DNA from: Deinococcus phoenicis
Lineage (GTDB): Bacteria > Deinococcota > Deinococci > Deinococcales > Deinococcaceae
NCBI RefSeq assembly: GCF_000599865.1
Contig: NZ_JHAC01000093.1
Coordinates: 1 to 64,000, forward strand
Reading direction: 5' to 3'
DNA length: 64,000 nucleotides
Positions 1 to 9,059 of the stretch are shown here, one piece after another; position 1 is the stretch's first letter; every line of letters starts with the position of its first letter. A program made the translations under genes and the position numbers. The notes under the pieces are model-generated. The model saw only the letters and a program-made list of their open reading frames with translations, made no database searches and was not told where the DNA came from.

Positions 1-142
1 GTGAAGGACTGTATCCGGCTGGTCAGGGCAAGTCCCCTTTTTGGGATGGAGGGTACGCGATCAGCGGAATGCGCGGGTCGGTGAAGGACTGTATCCGGCT
101 GGTCAGGGCAAGTCCCCTTTTTGGGATGGAGGGTACGCGATC
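1..142. repeat. 62-bp direct repeat, two copies 80 bp apart
   Basis: Positions 1-62 and 81-142 are identical and separated by an 18-bp spacer. The second copy contains the last codons and the stop of the CopC/CopD gene, so the first copy is a duplicate of that gene's 3' end. The repeat starts at the window edge and may extend further upstream. Confidence 0.9.
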
Positions 143-2019
143 TCACGCTGGACAGCGTATGAGAGGCCAACGACCCGTTCCCGCCGGATGCGGTTGCGCT
201 CATCGACATGCAGCTCGTACCAGATGCTGGAGCCGGGAACGAACAGCGACAGCACGGTGTGGCCCTCTTCGTCGCGTCCCACCTCATGCACGTCCTCCGC
301 CCCGCCGCCCAGGTAGAGGTCGGTCGCGGCGAGCGTCTCTGCCGTCAGCGGAAAGGTGTGGGGAGAGGGGTCCAGGCTGTTGAGCGCCTGCTCCGTCACA
401 GTGAACGTTCCCGCCTGTTTCATGGCCTCCACGACCCGCGCGAGCCGCCCCGCCTGATCCGGGCCGGGTGGCCAGCGCAGCTTCAGCGTGGTCGGCCCCC
501 CTGGCCATTCCGGGTCAGTCACCCTCACCTGGACGGTCGTCTCCCCCGGCGTCCACGCAAAGGGGGCCCGGAAACACCCACGGCCACAGGAACGCGGGTA
601 CAGCGTGAAGCTTCCAGCAGGCCCCTCGCCACTCACCCAGACACGCGTCTTCTCGCCCGGCTTTCCGGTCGGTTGCGCGACCTGCACGCGCAGTTCCCCC
701 TCGGCGGCCGTGACGTACACGCTCAGGAATCCGACCTGATCGGCTGCGCGCACCGCCGCGCCCGCAGGAGGCGCGCCGAGGATGTTCGCGGCCGTGAGCG
801 CCTGCGGCGGGGTGGCGTTCACCAGCCCCGCGCTCAGGAGCAACACGCCCAGCAGCGCGACGACTTCCGCAGGCACCAACCGCGACAGGCGCGAGGGGGT
901 GGTCGTTCGAGACGGCATCGCCCGAGTGCGGGACAGCCAGGCCAGCGCCAGGGCGGCGAGCGCTGCGGCGACCTTGGCGAGGAGCAGCCGCCCGTACTGC
1001 GTCGTCCACAGTTCATCCGGGACTGCGAACTTCGGCCACGCCAGGACCAGACCGAGCAGCAGGAGCGGCCCCACCGTCCAGGCCGCCAGCCCCGCGTACC
1101 GCCCGGTGCCCGCCCTGATCCCTTCCGTCCACCCGGCGGCCCTCCCCGACCACAGCACCTGCGCGAGGTGGACCAGGGCTCCGACCCAGACCGCGGCGAG
1201 CAGCAGGTGCGCCAGACCGAGCGGCGTGAACCAGAAACTCTCGGCGTTGCCCAGGTGCCCCTGCCACGCCACGGCCAGCGCCCCGACGCCCAACGGGAGG
1301 CCCACGAAAGGCCGCGCGCGACCCCTGGCCATGAGGGCGCTCACCAGGAAGGCCAGCAGCGCCAGGGACGCCGCGACGCCCGGGCGGCTGGTCAGGACTG
1401 TGCTGACCGCTTGCGGACCGCTCCCGGCCAGGGACACGAGATGCACGGCGCTGCCCAGCACGGCCAGAACCGCGCCCAGGCCGATCCACGCGCGCGGCAC
1501 GCTCTGCCCCCGCCACACGGACCGCTCGCTGATCCACCCGCCCAGCGCGAGGGCGAGCCCCACCAGCAGGAGGGTGCTGCCCGCCACCCAGGGGAGCGGC
1601 ACCCCGTCCACGTTGTCCTGCAACCCGGGAATCGCCCCCTCGGGACCCACGCCGAAGGCGAACTCCCCGCTGGAGAGGTGCCCGTCACTCGCCACCACCT
1701 GCCACGCCACCACGTACACGCCCGGCTTCAGGGACGGCAGGGTCGCCAGCAGATTCCGGGCGTCGGCACCGGGGTGAAGCTCACGGACCTCCAGCAGCCC
1801 TCCCTTCAATACCCGAACCCTGACCTGGGCCGAGTGCAGACTCACGGGTTCGCTGAACTGCAACGCGAGTTCCCGTGACGCCTCGGTAAAGCGCGCCCCG
1901 GCACGCGGGCTGGTGTTGACCAGGAAGGCGTGTGCGGCGGCGCCGGACAGCCAGCCGAGGCTGAACACCACGAGGAGGACCCGTACCGGCCGCGCCAAGC
2001 GGTCAGCGTGCCGGGTCAC
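103..2019 (-). CDS. CopC/CopD fusion copper-handling membrane protein
   Basis: This 638-residue protein probably binds copper outside the membrane and moves it across. A signal-like N-terminal helix is followed by a CopC domain (about residues 30-125) that begins with a His right after the cleavage region (AAHAFLV) and has a second His in DGHLSSGEFAF; both are typical Cu(II) ligands of CopC. About eight hydrophobic CopD segments follow (about 145-400), then an exported C-terminal region with a CGRGC motif. The GTG start overlaps the stop of the SHOCT gene (GTGA), so the two are probably translationally coupled behind the copper promoter at 2310. CopC-CopD fusions of the YcnJ type are known; the role of the C-terminal region is not. 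Confidence 0.88.
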   Translation of the reverse strand: MTRHADRLARPVRVLLVVFSLGWLSGAAAHAFLVNTSPRAGARFTEASRELALQFSEPVSLHSAQVRVRVLKGGLLEVRELHPGADARNLLATLPSLKPGVYVVAWQVVASDGHLSSGEFAFGVGPEGAIPGLQDNVDGVPLPWVAGSTLLLVGLALALGGWISERSVWRGQSVPRAWIGLGAVLAVLGSAVHLVSLAGSGPQAVSTVLTSRPGVAASLALLAFLVSALMARGRARPFVGLPLGVGALAVAWQGHLGNAESFWFTPLGLAHLLLAAVWVGALVHLAQVLWSGRAAGWTEGIRAGTGRYAGLAAWTVGPLLLLGLVLAWPKFAVPDELWTTQYGRLLLAKVAAALAALALAWLSRTRAMPSRTTTPSRLSRLVPAEVVALLGVLLLSAGLVNATPPQALTAANILGAPPAGAAVRAADQVGFLSVYVTAAEGELRVQVAQPTGKPGEKTRVWVSGEGPAGSFTLYPRSCGRGCFRAPFAWTPGETTVQVRVTDPEWPGGPTTLKLRWPPGPDQAGRLARVVEAMKQAGTFTVTEQALNSLDPSPHTFPLTAETLAATDLYLGGGAEDVHEVGRDEEGHTVLSLFVPGSSIWYELHVDERNRIRRERVVGLSYAVQREIAYPPSQKGDLP

Positions 2020-2234
2020 GGGCGGAGCCAGCGCTCCAGGTCGTCGAGTTCCTCACCGGTGATCTCGCCACGCGCGAAACGCTCGCGCGCCAGTTGCCAC
2101 GCCCGGTCCGGCCCATCGTCGCGACGGCCATCACGGGTCAGCCGCACCGCCAGGTACACCACGGCGGCAATCACGGCCACCCACAGCAGCAGGCTCAGCA
2201 GCATGCCGCCGCCACATCCCATCATTCCCATCAT
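2016..2234 (-). CDS. Small SHOCT-domain membrane protein
   Basis: The protein has one hydrophobic segment (about residues 8-30) after a Met/Gly-rich start (MMGMMGCGGG). Its C-terminus, REFARGEI-like with GEELDDLERWL, is a SHOCT motif, a short helical domain often found at the ends of membrane proteins. The ATG at 2234 was chosen because GGGGAG lies just upstream; a GTG one codon earlier, or a GTG at 2282 close to the promoter, are alternatives. It is the first gene behind the copper promoter element at 2310 and is followed directly by the CopC/CopD gene. Its function is unknown, but the context suggests copper stress. Confidence 0.75.
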   Translation of the reverse strand: MMGMMGCGGGMLLSLLLWVAVIAAVVYLAVRLTRDGRRDDGPDRAWQLARERFARGEITGEELDDLERWLRP

Positions 2235-2309
2235 CACGGTCACTCCCCGCGCACGCCGTCCACGCAGGGAACAGGCCGTCACGCTGCTGAGAACAAGGTA
2301 GCGTCCCTC

Positions 2310-2328
2310 TGTTCAACTTCAATAAAGC
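2310..2328 (-). promoter_or_regulatory. Copper-type promoter/operator element A
   Basis: On the minus strand this reads TTTATTGAAGTTGAACA. Taking TTGAAG as the -35, a 16-bp spacer leads to TACCTT (TANNNT). It drives the SHOCT and CopC/CopD genes and matches five other sites in the first 12.5 kb. Confidence 0.75.
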
Positions 2329-2355
2329 GGGGACCCGCGTTCTGAGGGGGTCCCC
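2329..2355 (-). terminator. Hairpin between the DUF326 gene and promoter A
   Basis: GGGGACC (2329-2335) pairs with GGTCCCC (2349-2355). It lies between the end of the DUF326 gene and the next promoter on the same strand, so it may end the copA-side transcript. There is no clear U-run. Confidence 0.35.
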
Positions 2356-2373
2356 GGCGCCTTCGGCCTGGCT

Positions 2374-2739
2374 TCAGGCGTGCGCCATCCGCCGACAGGA
2401 ATCGGCACAGCGGCGGCAGGTGTTCGCGCACGTCCGCATCTGCGGGTCGTCCCCCAGCGCCTCGCAGCTCTCCGCGCAGCGCTCGCACACCTCCGCGCAT
2501 ACCCCGCACACCCGCGCGTGCAGCTCCGAGCCACGCAGCATGAAGTCCTCGCTGGTGTGGCAGATCATCGCGCAGTCCATCAGCAGGCGGACGTGCGACG
2601 CCTCCGCGTGCCGCCCGCCCTGCTGGAGGCAGTAGTTCAGCGTCTGCAAGCACACGTCGTGACAGTCGGAACAGGCCTGAATGCAGTCCTGCATCATCGA
2701 GGGGCTATTGTTCGTGCCCGTCTGCTGCGCGTTCGTCAT
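2374..2739 (-). CDS. DUF326 four-helix Cys-rich copper-storage-type protein
   Basis: This 121-residue protein has about 15 Cys, many spaced as CxxxC (for example CIQACSDCHDVC, CGVCAEVCERCAESC, CANTCRRCADSC), which is the pattern of DUF326/Csp four-helix bundles that hold Cu(I) inside the bundle. It has no signal peptide, so it is probably cytosolic. The gene is downstream of copA and the cupredoxin on the same strand and begins with an ATG preceded by GGGAGGATCAC. It probably buffers Cu(I) that CopA then exports; that link is inferred from family and position. Confidence 0.85.
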   Translation of the reverse strand: MTNAQQTGTNNSPSMMQDCIQACSDCHDVCLQTLNYCLQQGGRHAEASHVRLLMDCAMICHTSEDFMLRGSELHARVCGVCAEVCERCAESCEALGDDPQMRTCANTCRRCADSCRRMAHA

Positions 2740-3136
2740 GTGATCCTCCCATGGTGTCCAGGGCTTGGGTTCGGGGTGTTCCGACCAGTGAGCGGCATGT
2801 TCTACGTCATGGCTTCCCCCTCAGCGGGCAATGATCTTGCCGCGGTACATGTTCATCCCGCAGGTGAACTCGTACTCGCCGGGCTGCGCGGGCGTCACCT
2901 CCAGCGGCACCGTCTGGTTCTCCGGCAGGTGCGCCCGCTGCCCGAAGGCGGGGAGGACCACTTCCTCCCCGCAGGTGCTGGCCTCCCGCCGCGTGAAGTT
3001 CAGCCGCACCGGCTGCCCGGCCTGCACCTCGATCACGGCGGGCTGGTACCCGCCCTTCACCGACACATCAACTTCCTGCAGGCCACCCCAGGCTTTTATC
3101 TTGACTGGGGGCAAGGAAAAGGGCTGATAGGGAGTT

Positions 3137-4266
3137 GTGCGACCACCCATCAGCCCACTGCCCTTTTTAACCCAAATCCCGGACTGGCGTGACCAGAAGC
3201 GCATCCATTACCCCTGGAATGCGCTCTGGACGGTCATTCTGGTCGGTCTGCTGACAGGACCAGAAAACATCCTGGCCCTGTCCCAGTGGCTGCAAGGGCA
3301 GCGCGAGGTGCTGTGTCAGCACCTCGCGCTGGACCGGATCCCCCAACAGGCCATGATTTACCGCTTCTTCTGGTCGCTGGAACAGCATCTCGCCCAGCTT
3401 CAGACCGCCCTGTTGGCCTGGGTGAACGCCCAACATCCTACGGCGCATGACCGACTCGTCCTGCTGGCGGGTGACGGCAAAGTCCTCAAGGGGAGCGGGC
3501 GAGAGGGCCAGGCGGCCCTCTCGTTCCTGTCGGTGTTTTTCCACGAGTTGACGGTGACGGTGACGCAGGCGGACCAGGCAGGACGACACGAGGCCAAAGG
3601 GATGGGGGAACTGCTGGTGACCCTCACCGCTGTCTTTGGACCCAACTGGCTGCTGTCTTTGGACCCAACTGGCTGCTGACGTTGGACGCGGCCTATACCG
3701 AGCGAGGCTTCACCACGCAGGTGATCGAGGCAGGCGGAGCCTACCTCGTTCCCCTCAAGAACAACGTCAAAGAATTGAAGGAATGGGCCAAGTTGGCCTT
3801 CAGCTACCCGACGCAGAACGGCGTGGTGGATGTGGAATACCGCAGTGGGGAGGTCTGGGAGCGGCGTAGCCAGGTCATCACCGGTGCTGATCTTCCCGAA
3901 GCGATTTCTCAAGCCCTTCCTGACGTGAAGACGCTGATTCGCCGCGAACATCGGATCACTCGCCGCAATGGCCTCCAGACTGTAGAAGTCCGCTATGCCG
4001 TCAGCAGCAGGCTGCTGACGGCCCAGGAAGCGGAGGACTGCTGGCGGGGCCATTGGGGCATTGAAAATCGCAGCCATCATCGCCGCGATACCGTCCTCCA
4101 CGAAGATCGCTGTCGTTTGCGAAAGGGCGCTCAGGGACGTGCTGTCCTCAATGGCGTGGTCCTGGCCCTGCTGACCTCACAGTCGCGCCACCTCACCGCG
4201 CTCGTTCGCCAACTCCGCCTCAACCCCCTCGCCGCCCTCCGCCTCCTCATCCCTGAACCCAGTTGA
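3137..4266 (+). pseudogene. ISAs1-type DDE transposase, frameshifted by 23-bp duplication
   Basis: Without the duplication the gene would encode 368 residues, the usual size for this family. The first catalytic Asp is in LAGDGKVLKGS, the second would be in LTLDAAYTE, and the Glu is in GIENRSHH. A 23-bp unit at 3631-3653 is repeated at 3654-3676, which shifts the frame and brings in a TGA at 3677-3679. Two open frames result (3137-3679 from a GTG, and 3682-4266). The element is therefore probably immobile unless a functional copy elsewhere acts on it. Confidence 0.85.
3631..3676. repeat. 23-bp tandem duplication inside the transposase gene
   Basis: The unit starting TGTCTTTGGACCCAACTGG is present twice without a gap (3631-3653, 3654-3676). 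The length is not a multiple of three, so it inactivates the transposase. The copies are identical, so the event is recent or an assembly slip. Confidence 0.9.
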
Positions 4267-4393
4267 GATAAAAGCCTGAGGCCACCCTCCTTTGTTTGCG
4301 CCTGCACGCTTTCCCGCTGGCACAGCCAGAAGTACCAGACGATCCAGGCGATCAAGCCGAGGCCCACCAGCGTGACGATCCACTGCGCCGTGC

Positions 4394-6902
4394 TCATGCC
4401 CTCACCTCCCGTGGGCGGAAGAACCGCAACCGGTTCGCGTTGGTCACCACGCTCACGCTGGAGAACGCCATCGCTGCACCTGCCAGGATCGGCGAAAGCA
4501 GCACCCCGAAGAAGGGGTACAGCACGCCCGCGGCGATGGGAACGCCGACGACGTTGTACGCGAAGGCCCAGAACAGGTTCTGCTTGATGTTCCGCAGCGT
4601 GGCGCGGGACAACTCCACAGCCGTCACGACGCCCCGCAGACTGCCGCCCACCAGCGTGACGTCCGCCGCCTCGATCGCCACATCGGTTCCAGTCCCGATG
4701 GCGAAGCCCACGTCCGCCTGGGCGAGGGCGGGCGCGTCGTTGATGCCGTCCCCCACCATGCCGACCAGACGTGCGCCGCGCCCCCCGCGCGCCTTGCCCG
4801 GTTCATTCGCCTGCTGGAGTTCTGCCACGTGCCGCGCCTTATCCTCGGGGAGCACGTCCGCCAGCACCTGCGTGATGCCCGCCTGCTGGGCAATCGCCCG
4901 CGCGGTGCGTTCGTTGTCACCCGTCATCATCACGACGTCCAGTCCCCGCGCCCGCAAGGCCCGGATGGCCTCCACTGAGTCTGGCTTAAGGGTGTCCGCC
5001 ACCGCGATCACCCCCGCCGGCTGGCCGTCCACCGCCACGAACATCGGCGTCTTCCCCTCGTCCGCGAGGCGCTCGGCGAGTTCACCAAAGGACCGTCCCT
5101 CCACACCCGCGCGGCGCATCAGCTTCGCGTTCCCCACCAGCACCTGCCGCCCGGCCACGGTCGCTTCCACCCCATAGCCCGGCAGCGCCTCGAAGGCTTC
5201 CGGCTCGCCCAGGTCGATCCTCCGCGCCTGGGCCCCCCGCACAATCGCGGCGGCCAGCGGGTGCTCGCTGCGTTTGTCCGCCACCGCCGCGAGCATCAGG
5301 AGTTCCGCCTCACCGAACTTCCCGAGCGGCTGCACCTCCGTCACTTCCGGCTTCCCCTGCGTGATCGTGCCGGTCTTGTCGAGCACGATCACGTCCAGCC
5401 GCGCCGCCGTCTCCAGCGCCTCCCCGTTCCTGATCAGCACGCCGTATTCGGCGGCCTTGCCGATGCCAACCATCAGGCCCATTGGTGTGGCCAGGCCCAG
5501 CGCGCAGGGGCAGGCGATCACCAGCACCGTCACGGCGGTCACGACGGCGAAGTTCAGGGCGGGGGCGGGGCCGAAGTTGAACCACACCAGGAATGTGAGG
5601 ATCGCGATGATCATCACCGTGGGCACGAAGTAGGAGCTGATGACGTCGGCAAGGCGTGCGATCGGGGCCTTGCTGCCCTGCGCCTGCTGCACCAGGCGCA
5701 CGATCTGCGCGAGGGCGGTGTCCTTCCCGATCTTCGTCGCGCGGAAGGTGAAGGCCCCCGTCGTGTTCAGGCTCGACCCGATCACCGGGTCGCCGGGGCG
5801 TTTGTCGACCGGCACGCTCTCGCCCGTCACGACGCTCTCGTCCAGGGCGCTCTGGCCGTCCACGATCACGCCGTCCACCGGCACCTTGCTCCCCGGGCCG
5901 CACCCGCACCAGGTCCCCGACCGCAACCTGCTCGACCGGGACTTCCACCTCCACGCCGTCCCGCACGACCCGCACGGTTTTCGCCTGCAACTCCAGCAGC
6001 TTGCGGATCGCGGCGCCCGACCGGGCCTTGGCACGGACCTCCAGCGCCTGCCCCAGGACGATCAGCGCAATCACGATCACCGCCACGTCGAAGAACATGC
6101 CGGCGGTCCCTTCCGGGAAGAAGCGCGGGGCGAGGACCGCCGCAGTGGAGTACAGCCAGGCGACACCAGTGCCCAGCGCGACCAGCGTGTCCATGTTCGC
6201 GTTGTGGTTGCGAAAGTTGTTCCACGCGCCAGAGAAGAACTGTCCGCCAGACCATGCCAGCACCGGCAGGGTCAGGCCGGCCGCGGCCAGACCGATGACG
6301 CGCTCGTAAGGCATCAACGCTTCCCCAAACGCGGGATTCAGTTCCATGAACATCGTGACGAGCACCGGCACGCCGACGATCACCGCGAACCAGAACTTGC
6401 GCATCAGCGTCCGGTACTCCTGGGCGCGCGCAACGTCTTGTGGGTCAAGCCCCAAGGCAGGCACGTCCGGCGCGGAGAGTTTCAGCCCCGCTGCGTCCGC
6501 CGCCGCCACGAGGTCCGCCAGGTCCACCCCGCCGCTCAGGTGCTGCACGTGCACTTTCCGCGCGTCCAGATCCACGTGCGCCTGGACCACACCCGGCACC
6601 CGCGACAGCACCCCTTCCAGCTCCGCAGCGTTCACGAACGGTTCCAGGCCCACCACGTCCAGCGCCCTTTCACCCGTGCGGACCCCGTACCCGCCGCCCT
6701 CCACCGCGCGTTTGAGTTGCGCGAGGTCCACCTGCGCCGGGTCGTATTCCACGTACGCCTTCTCCAGGGGCAGGTTCACCTCCGCCCGCTTCACGCCGTC
6801 CGTGCGCACGAGCTGCTTCTCGACGGTCCGCACGCAGCTCGCGCAGGACAGCCCCTCCAGCGGCAGTTCTGTCTTCTCGGTGCGCTGGTCCCGCGTCGTC
6901 AT
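4394..6902 (-). pseudogene. copA: Copper-exporting P1B-type ATPase CopA, one frameshift
   Basis: CopA pumps Cu(I) out of the cytosol with ATP. The N-terminal frame (from ATG at 6902, RBS GAGGAGGAGAG) has an HMA domain with C20xxC23, a second HMA-like domain without cysteines, and the first membrane helices. The second frame carries TGES, the CPC metal site (ACPCALG), DKTGT, MTGDN and GDGINDAP. The frames switch at a run of four C on the plus strand (5891-5894); removing one base gives a normal 835-residue protein with [10 protein letters not shown]. So the gene is either very recently inactivated or affected by a sequencing error. It lies behind copper promoter B and overlaps the cupredoxin start. 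Confidence 0.88.
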
Positions 6903-6959
6903 GGCCTCTCTCCTCCTCGTCAGGACACCCCTGGCATCCCCGCCACCGTAAGAGCACTA

Positions 6960-6978
6960 TGTTCAGCTTCAATAAAAC
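6960..6978 (-). promoter_or_regulatory. Copper-type promoter/operator element B (copA)
   Basis: The minus strand reads TTTTATTGAAGCTGAACA, then 16 bp from TTGAAG to TACGGT. It precedes copA and lies back to back with element C. Confidence 0.78.
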
Positions 6979-7037
6979 AGGGTCTTTTGTTTTGCTTCAT
7001 CCACCGCGCAGACCCGCTGCATCACGTGTCTCCGGGG

Positions 7038-7054
7038 TTTATTGAAGTTGAACA
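7038..7054 (+). promoter_or_regulatory. Copper-type promoter/operator element C
   Basis: TTTATTGAAGTTGAACA followed, 16 bp after TTGAAG, by TACCGT; the ATG at 7077 is only 7 nt beyond the -10, so the transcript would be leaderless or nearly so. Confidence 0.78.
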
Positions 7055-7076
7055 GACGTTCTCTACCGTGGAGGGC

Positions 7077-7337
7077 ATGAAACTCTTCGGGATGTGCCTG
7101 AACTGGAAGGTGCTCGTGGGCCTCGCCGCCCTGGCCGTAGGCCTGTACTTCGCCGTGTCCCCGGGCGCGTTCACCGCCGCGCTGCCCTTCCTGCTGGCAG
7201 CGGCGTGCCCGCTCTCGATGCTGCTGATGATGCGCTTCATGCCCCATGGGAGTCACGTGGCGAAGCCGGAACCTGCCCCGCAGCCTGAACTCGCCCCAGC
7301 GTCCGTTCCCGTGCAGGCCACGGCCTTCAGGGAGTGA
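7077..7337 (+). CDS. Small DUF2933-like membrane protein
   Basis: This 86-residue protein has two hydrophobic stretches (about 9-27 and 30-50); the second holds ACPLSMLLMMRFMPHG, similar to the Cys/Met/His motif of DUF2933 proteins, small membrane proteins often found beside copper genes. A proline-rich tail follows. It is the first gene of an operon with the BNR protein and the CcdA-like protein, driven by copper element C. Cys, Met and His at one membrane face could bind copper, but this is not shown. Confidence 0.75.
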   Translation: MKLFGMCLNWKVLVGLAALAVGLYFAVSPGAFTAALPFLLAAACPLSMLLMMRFMPHGSHVAKPEPAPQPELAPASVPVQATAFRE

Positions 7338-7338
7338 C

Positions 7339-8214
7339 ATGACGACGAAGGCTCGAACGGTCACTGCTGCACCCCCCACCCGGCGCCGTGTGCTGTTGCC
7401 GGCGGCCCTGCTCACGGCGGCCTTGCTGGGCGGTACGCTGTGGTGGCAGACGCAGGGCAACCAGGTGAGGGTGGCTCAGCGCCTGAGCGGCGACTTCCAC
7501 GCCTTGCGGGTCCTCCCGGATGGCCGCCTGCTGTACGGGCAGCATGCGGGCGTCTCGGTCAGTTCGGACGGGGGGAGAACGTGGGGCCCGACTGATGGTG
7601 CTGGGGACGCCATGGCGCTCGCCTCGTCCGCGCGGACACCCGGCACGCTGGTGCTGGCCGGGCACGACGTGCTGAAGACCAGCCGCGACGGCGGGCAGAC
7701 CTGGCAGGACAGCGGGTTCGGGAACCTGCCGGGCACGGACATCCACGGGTTTGCCGCCCTGCCCGACCAGCCGGACGTGTGGTACGCGAATATCGCCGGG
7801 CGGGGCCTGTACCGCACCGAGAACGGCCAGGACTGGCGGTTCGTGTCCCCGGCGACGGCGGGCGCAATGGCGCTTGCGGTGGGGCCGGGGCCGTTCCCGC
7901 GTCTCTATGCCCTCACCATGGGTGATGGCCTGATCGTCTCGGATAACGGCACGACCTGGCAGCGGGCCGGGGACGCGCCGCAGGCCGCCGGTTCCGGCCT
8001 GGACGTTCATCCTGTGAGCGGCAACGTGTATATCGCCGGTCCCACCGGCGTGGCACGTTCGGAGGACAGGGGCGCAACCTGGACGGACCTGAACCTGCCG
8101 GAAGGCGCGCTGCTGGTCACCGCCGACCCACAGGACGAAGCGAAGCTGTACGCCGCCGCCGAAAGTGGCGTGGTGTACCGCTCGGTGGACGGGGGGAGCA
8201 CTTGGAGCCGGTGA
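7339..8214 (+). CDS. Exported BNR/Asp-box repeat protein
   Basis: The 291-residue protein has an N-terminal membrane or signal segment (about 20-40) and then repeated Asp-box-type motifs (SSDGGRTW, SRDGGQTW, SDNGTTW, SEDRGATW, SVDGGSTW), which mark a beta-propeller. The closest named group is the F510_1955 glycosylhydrolase family, although catalytic activity is unproven. The ATG begins just after the previous stop and follows GGGAG. A paralogue sits at 11530-12320 behind the same type of copper element, so both are probably induced together. Confidence 0.8.
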   Translation: MTTKARTVTAAPPTRRRVLLPAALLTAALLGGTLWWQTQGNQVRVAQRLSGDFHALRVLPDGRLLYGQHAGVSVSSDGGRTWGPTDGAGDAMALASSARTPGTLVLAGHDVLKTSRDGGQTWQDSGFGNLPGTDIHGFAALPDQPDVWYANIAGRGLYRTENGQDWRFVSPATAGAMALAVGPGPFPRLYALTMGDGLIVSDNGTTWQRAGDAPQAAGSGLDVHPVSGNVYIAGPTGVARSEDRGATWTDLNLPEGALLVTADPQDEAKLYAAAESGVVYRSVDGGSTWSR

Positions 8215-9059
8215 GGACGCGGTGGCTGCTCGTCGGGTCGGGCGCGGCCCTGGTGGCGCTCCTCGTCGCGTGGCCAGCCGTGGCGCCGGGCCTGCGGCAG
8301 GCGGCCCTGGACCTGTACCGCCTGAGCGGCACCCTGAACGGGACCCTGGCCGGTCCCATCAGCGCCCTGCGGTTCCAGACCGGCGCTTCGCTCCTCACGC
8401 CGTTCCTGCTGGGACTGCTGGCCGCCACCGCGCCCTGTCAGCTCTCCACCGGCGCGGCCACCCTCGCGTATGTCGCGCGGGACGGTCACGCGGGGGGAGC
8501 GTGGCCGCGCAGCCTGGCCTTCGTGCTCGCGCGCCTGCTGGTGTACCTGGTGCTTGGCGCGGTGGCCGTGTACGTCTTCGGCGGAAGCGTGACGGCCTCA
8601 GGCCCCTTCTTCACGGGCGTCCGGCGGGTGCTGGGGCCACTGATGTTCCTGGTGGGCCTGGTGATGGTCGGCGTGCTCCGCCCGCGCTTCACGGTCGGTG
8701 CGCGGCTCGCGGAGCGGCTGGAGGAGCGCGCCCGGGTGCGGCGCGGCACCCTGGGGGCGTTCGCCCTGGGTCTGGCCTTCAGCTTCGCGTTCTGTCCGAC
8801 GCTCTTCCTGCTCTACTTTGGCCTGACCCTCCCCCTGGCGCTCACCGCGCCGCTGGGGGCGCTGTATCCGGCCGCGTTCGTGCTGGGGATGATGCTTCCC
8901 CTGCTGGTCCTGGTCGCGTTCCTGCCAGCGGCATCGGCCAGCGGGCGGCAGACGTACATCGGTGGACTCCGGCGCGTCCACCGGCTCGCCACGCCCCTGG
9001 CGGGTGCCGTGTTCGTTCTGGCTGGGCTGTACGACACCTTCATCTACTGGTTGCTCTGA
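8211..9059 (+). CDS. CcdA/DsbD-like transmembrane thiol-redox protein
   Basis: The protein has about seven hydrophobic segments. Conserved Cys-Pro pairs occur in ATAPCQLSTGA and FAFCPTLFLLYFG, placed as in the CcdA/DsbD/TauE-type redox transporters that carry electrons across the membrane. A GTG at 8211 that overlaps the previous stop (GTGA) and follows GGAG was chosen; a TTG at 8202 is an alternative. It ends the operon behind copper element C. It could supply reductant to TlpA-type proteins such as that at 13015, which is an inference. Confidence 0.75.
   Translation: MRTRWLLVGSGAALVALLVAWPAVAPGLRQAALDLYRLSGTLNGTLAGPISALRFQTGASLLTPFLLGLLAATAPCQLSTGAATLAYVARDGHAGGAWPRSLAFVLARLLVYLVLGAVAVYVFGGSVTASGPFFTGVRRVLGPLMFLVGLVMVGVLRPRFTVGARLAERLEERARVRRGTLGAFALGLAFSFAFCPTLFLLYFGLTLPLALTAPLGALYPAAFVLGMMLPLLVLVAFLPAASASGRQTYIGGLRRVHRLATPLAGAVFVLAGLYDTFIYWLL

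Larger units (their letters stand above)
3089..4278 (+). mobile_element. ISAs1-family-like insertion sequence
   Basis: The 1190-bp element is bounded by imperfect inverted repeats beginning CAGGCTTTTATCT on both ends and flanked by a 9-bp direct repeat AGGCCACCC at 3080-3088 and 4279-4287. The target duplication is perfect, so insertion is probably recent. It carries one transposase gene, broken by a 23-bp duplication. Family placement rests on the transposase motifs and the 8-10-bp duplication known for ISAs1 elements. Confidence 0.88.
2821..4397 (-). pseudogene. Membrane-anchored cupredoxin gene interrupted by an IS element
   Basis: The N-terminal part (4397-4279) starts MSTAQWIV and has one membrane helix; the C-terminal part (3088-2821) is a cupredoxin domain with Cys in STCGEE, Cys in FTCGMN and the following Met as likely copper ligands. 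Removing the IS (3089-4278) and one 9-bp target duplication joins the halves in frame, giving 125 residues with the junction KEGG-LQEV. The start codon overlaps the copA stop (ATGA), so copA and this gene were coupled. The insertion removes the membrane anchor from the copper domain and probably cuts expression of the DUF326 gene downstream. Confidence 0.85.

Noticed and set aside
208..1878. 556-codon plus-strand open frame opposite CopC/CopD
   Set aside because: It is antisense to a protein with clear CopC and CopD motifs, is Arg/Gln/His-rich and shows no domain; a GC-rich shadow frame.
7038..7054. MerR/CueR-type operator
   Set aside because: MerR sites are dyads within a 19-20-bp spacer; here the repeats are direct TTGAA units at the -35 with a 16-bp spacer, so another regulator type is more likely.
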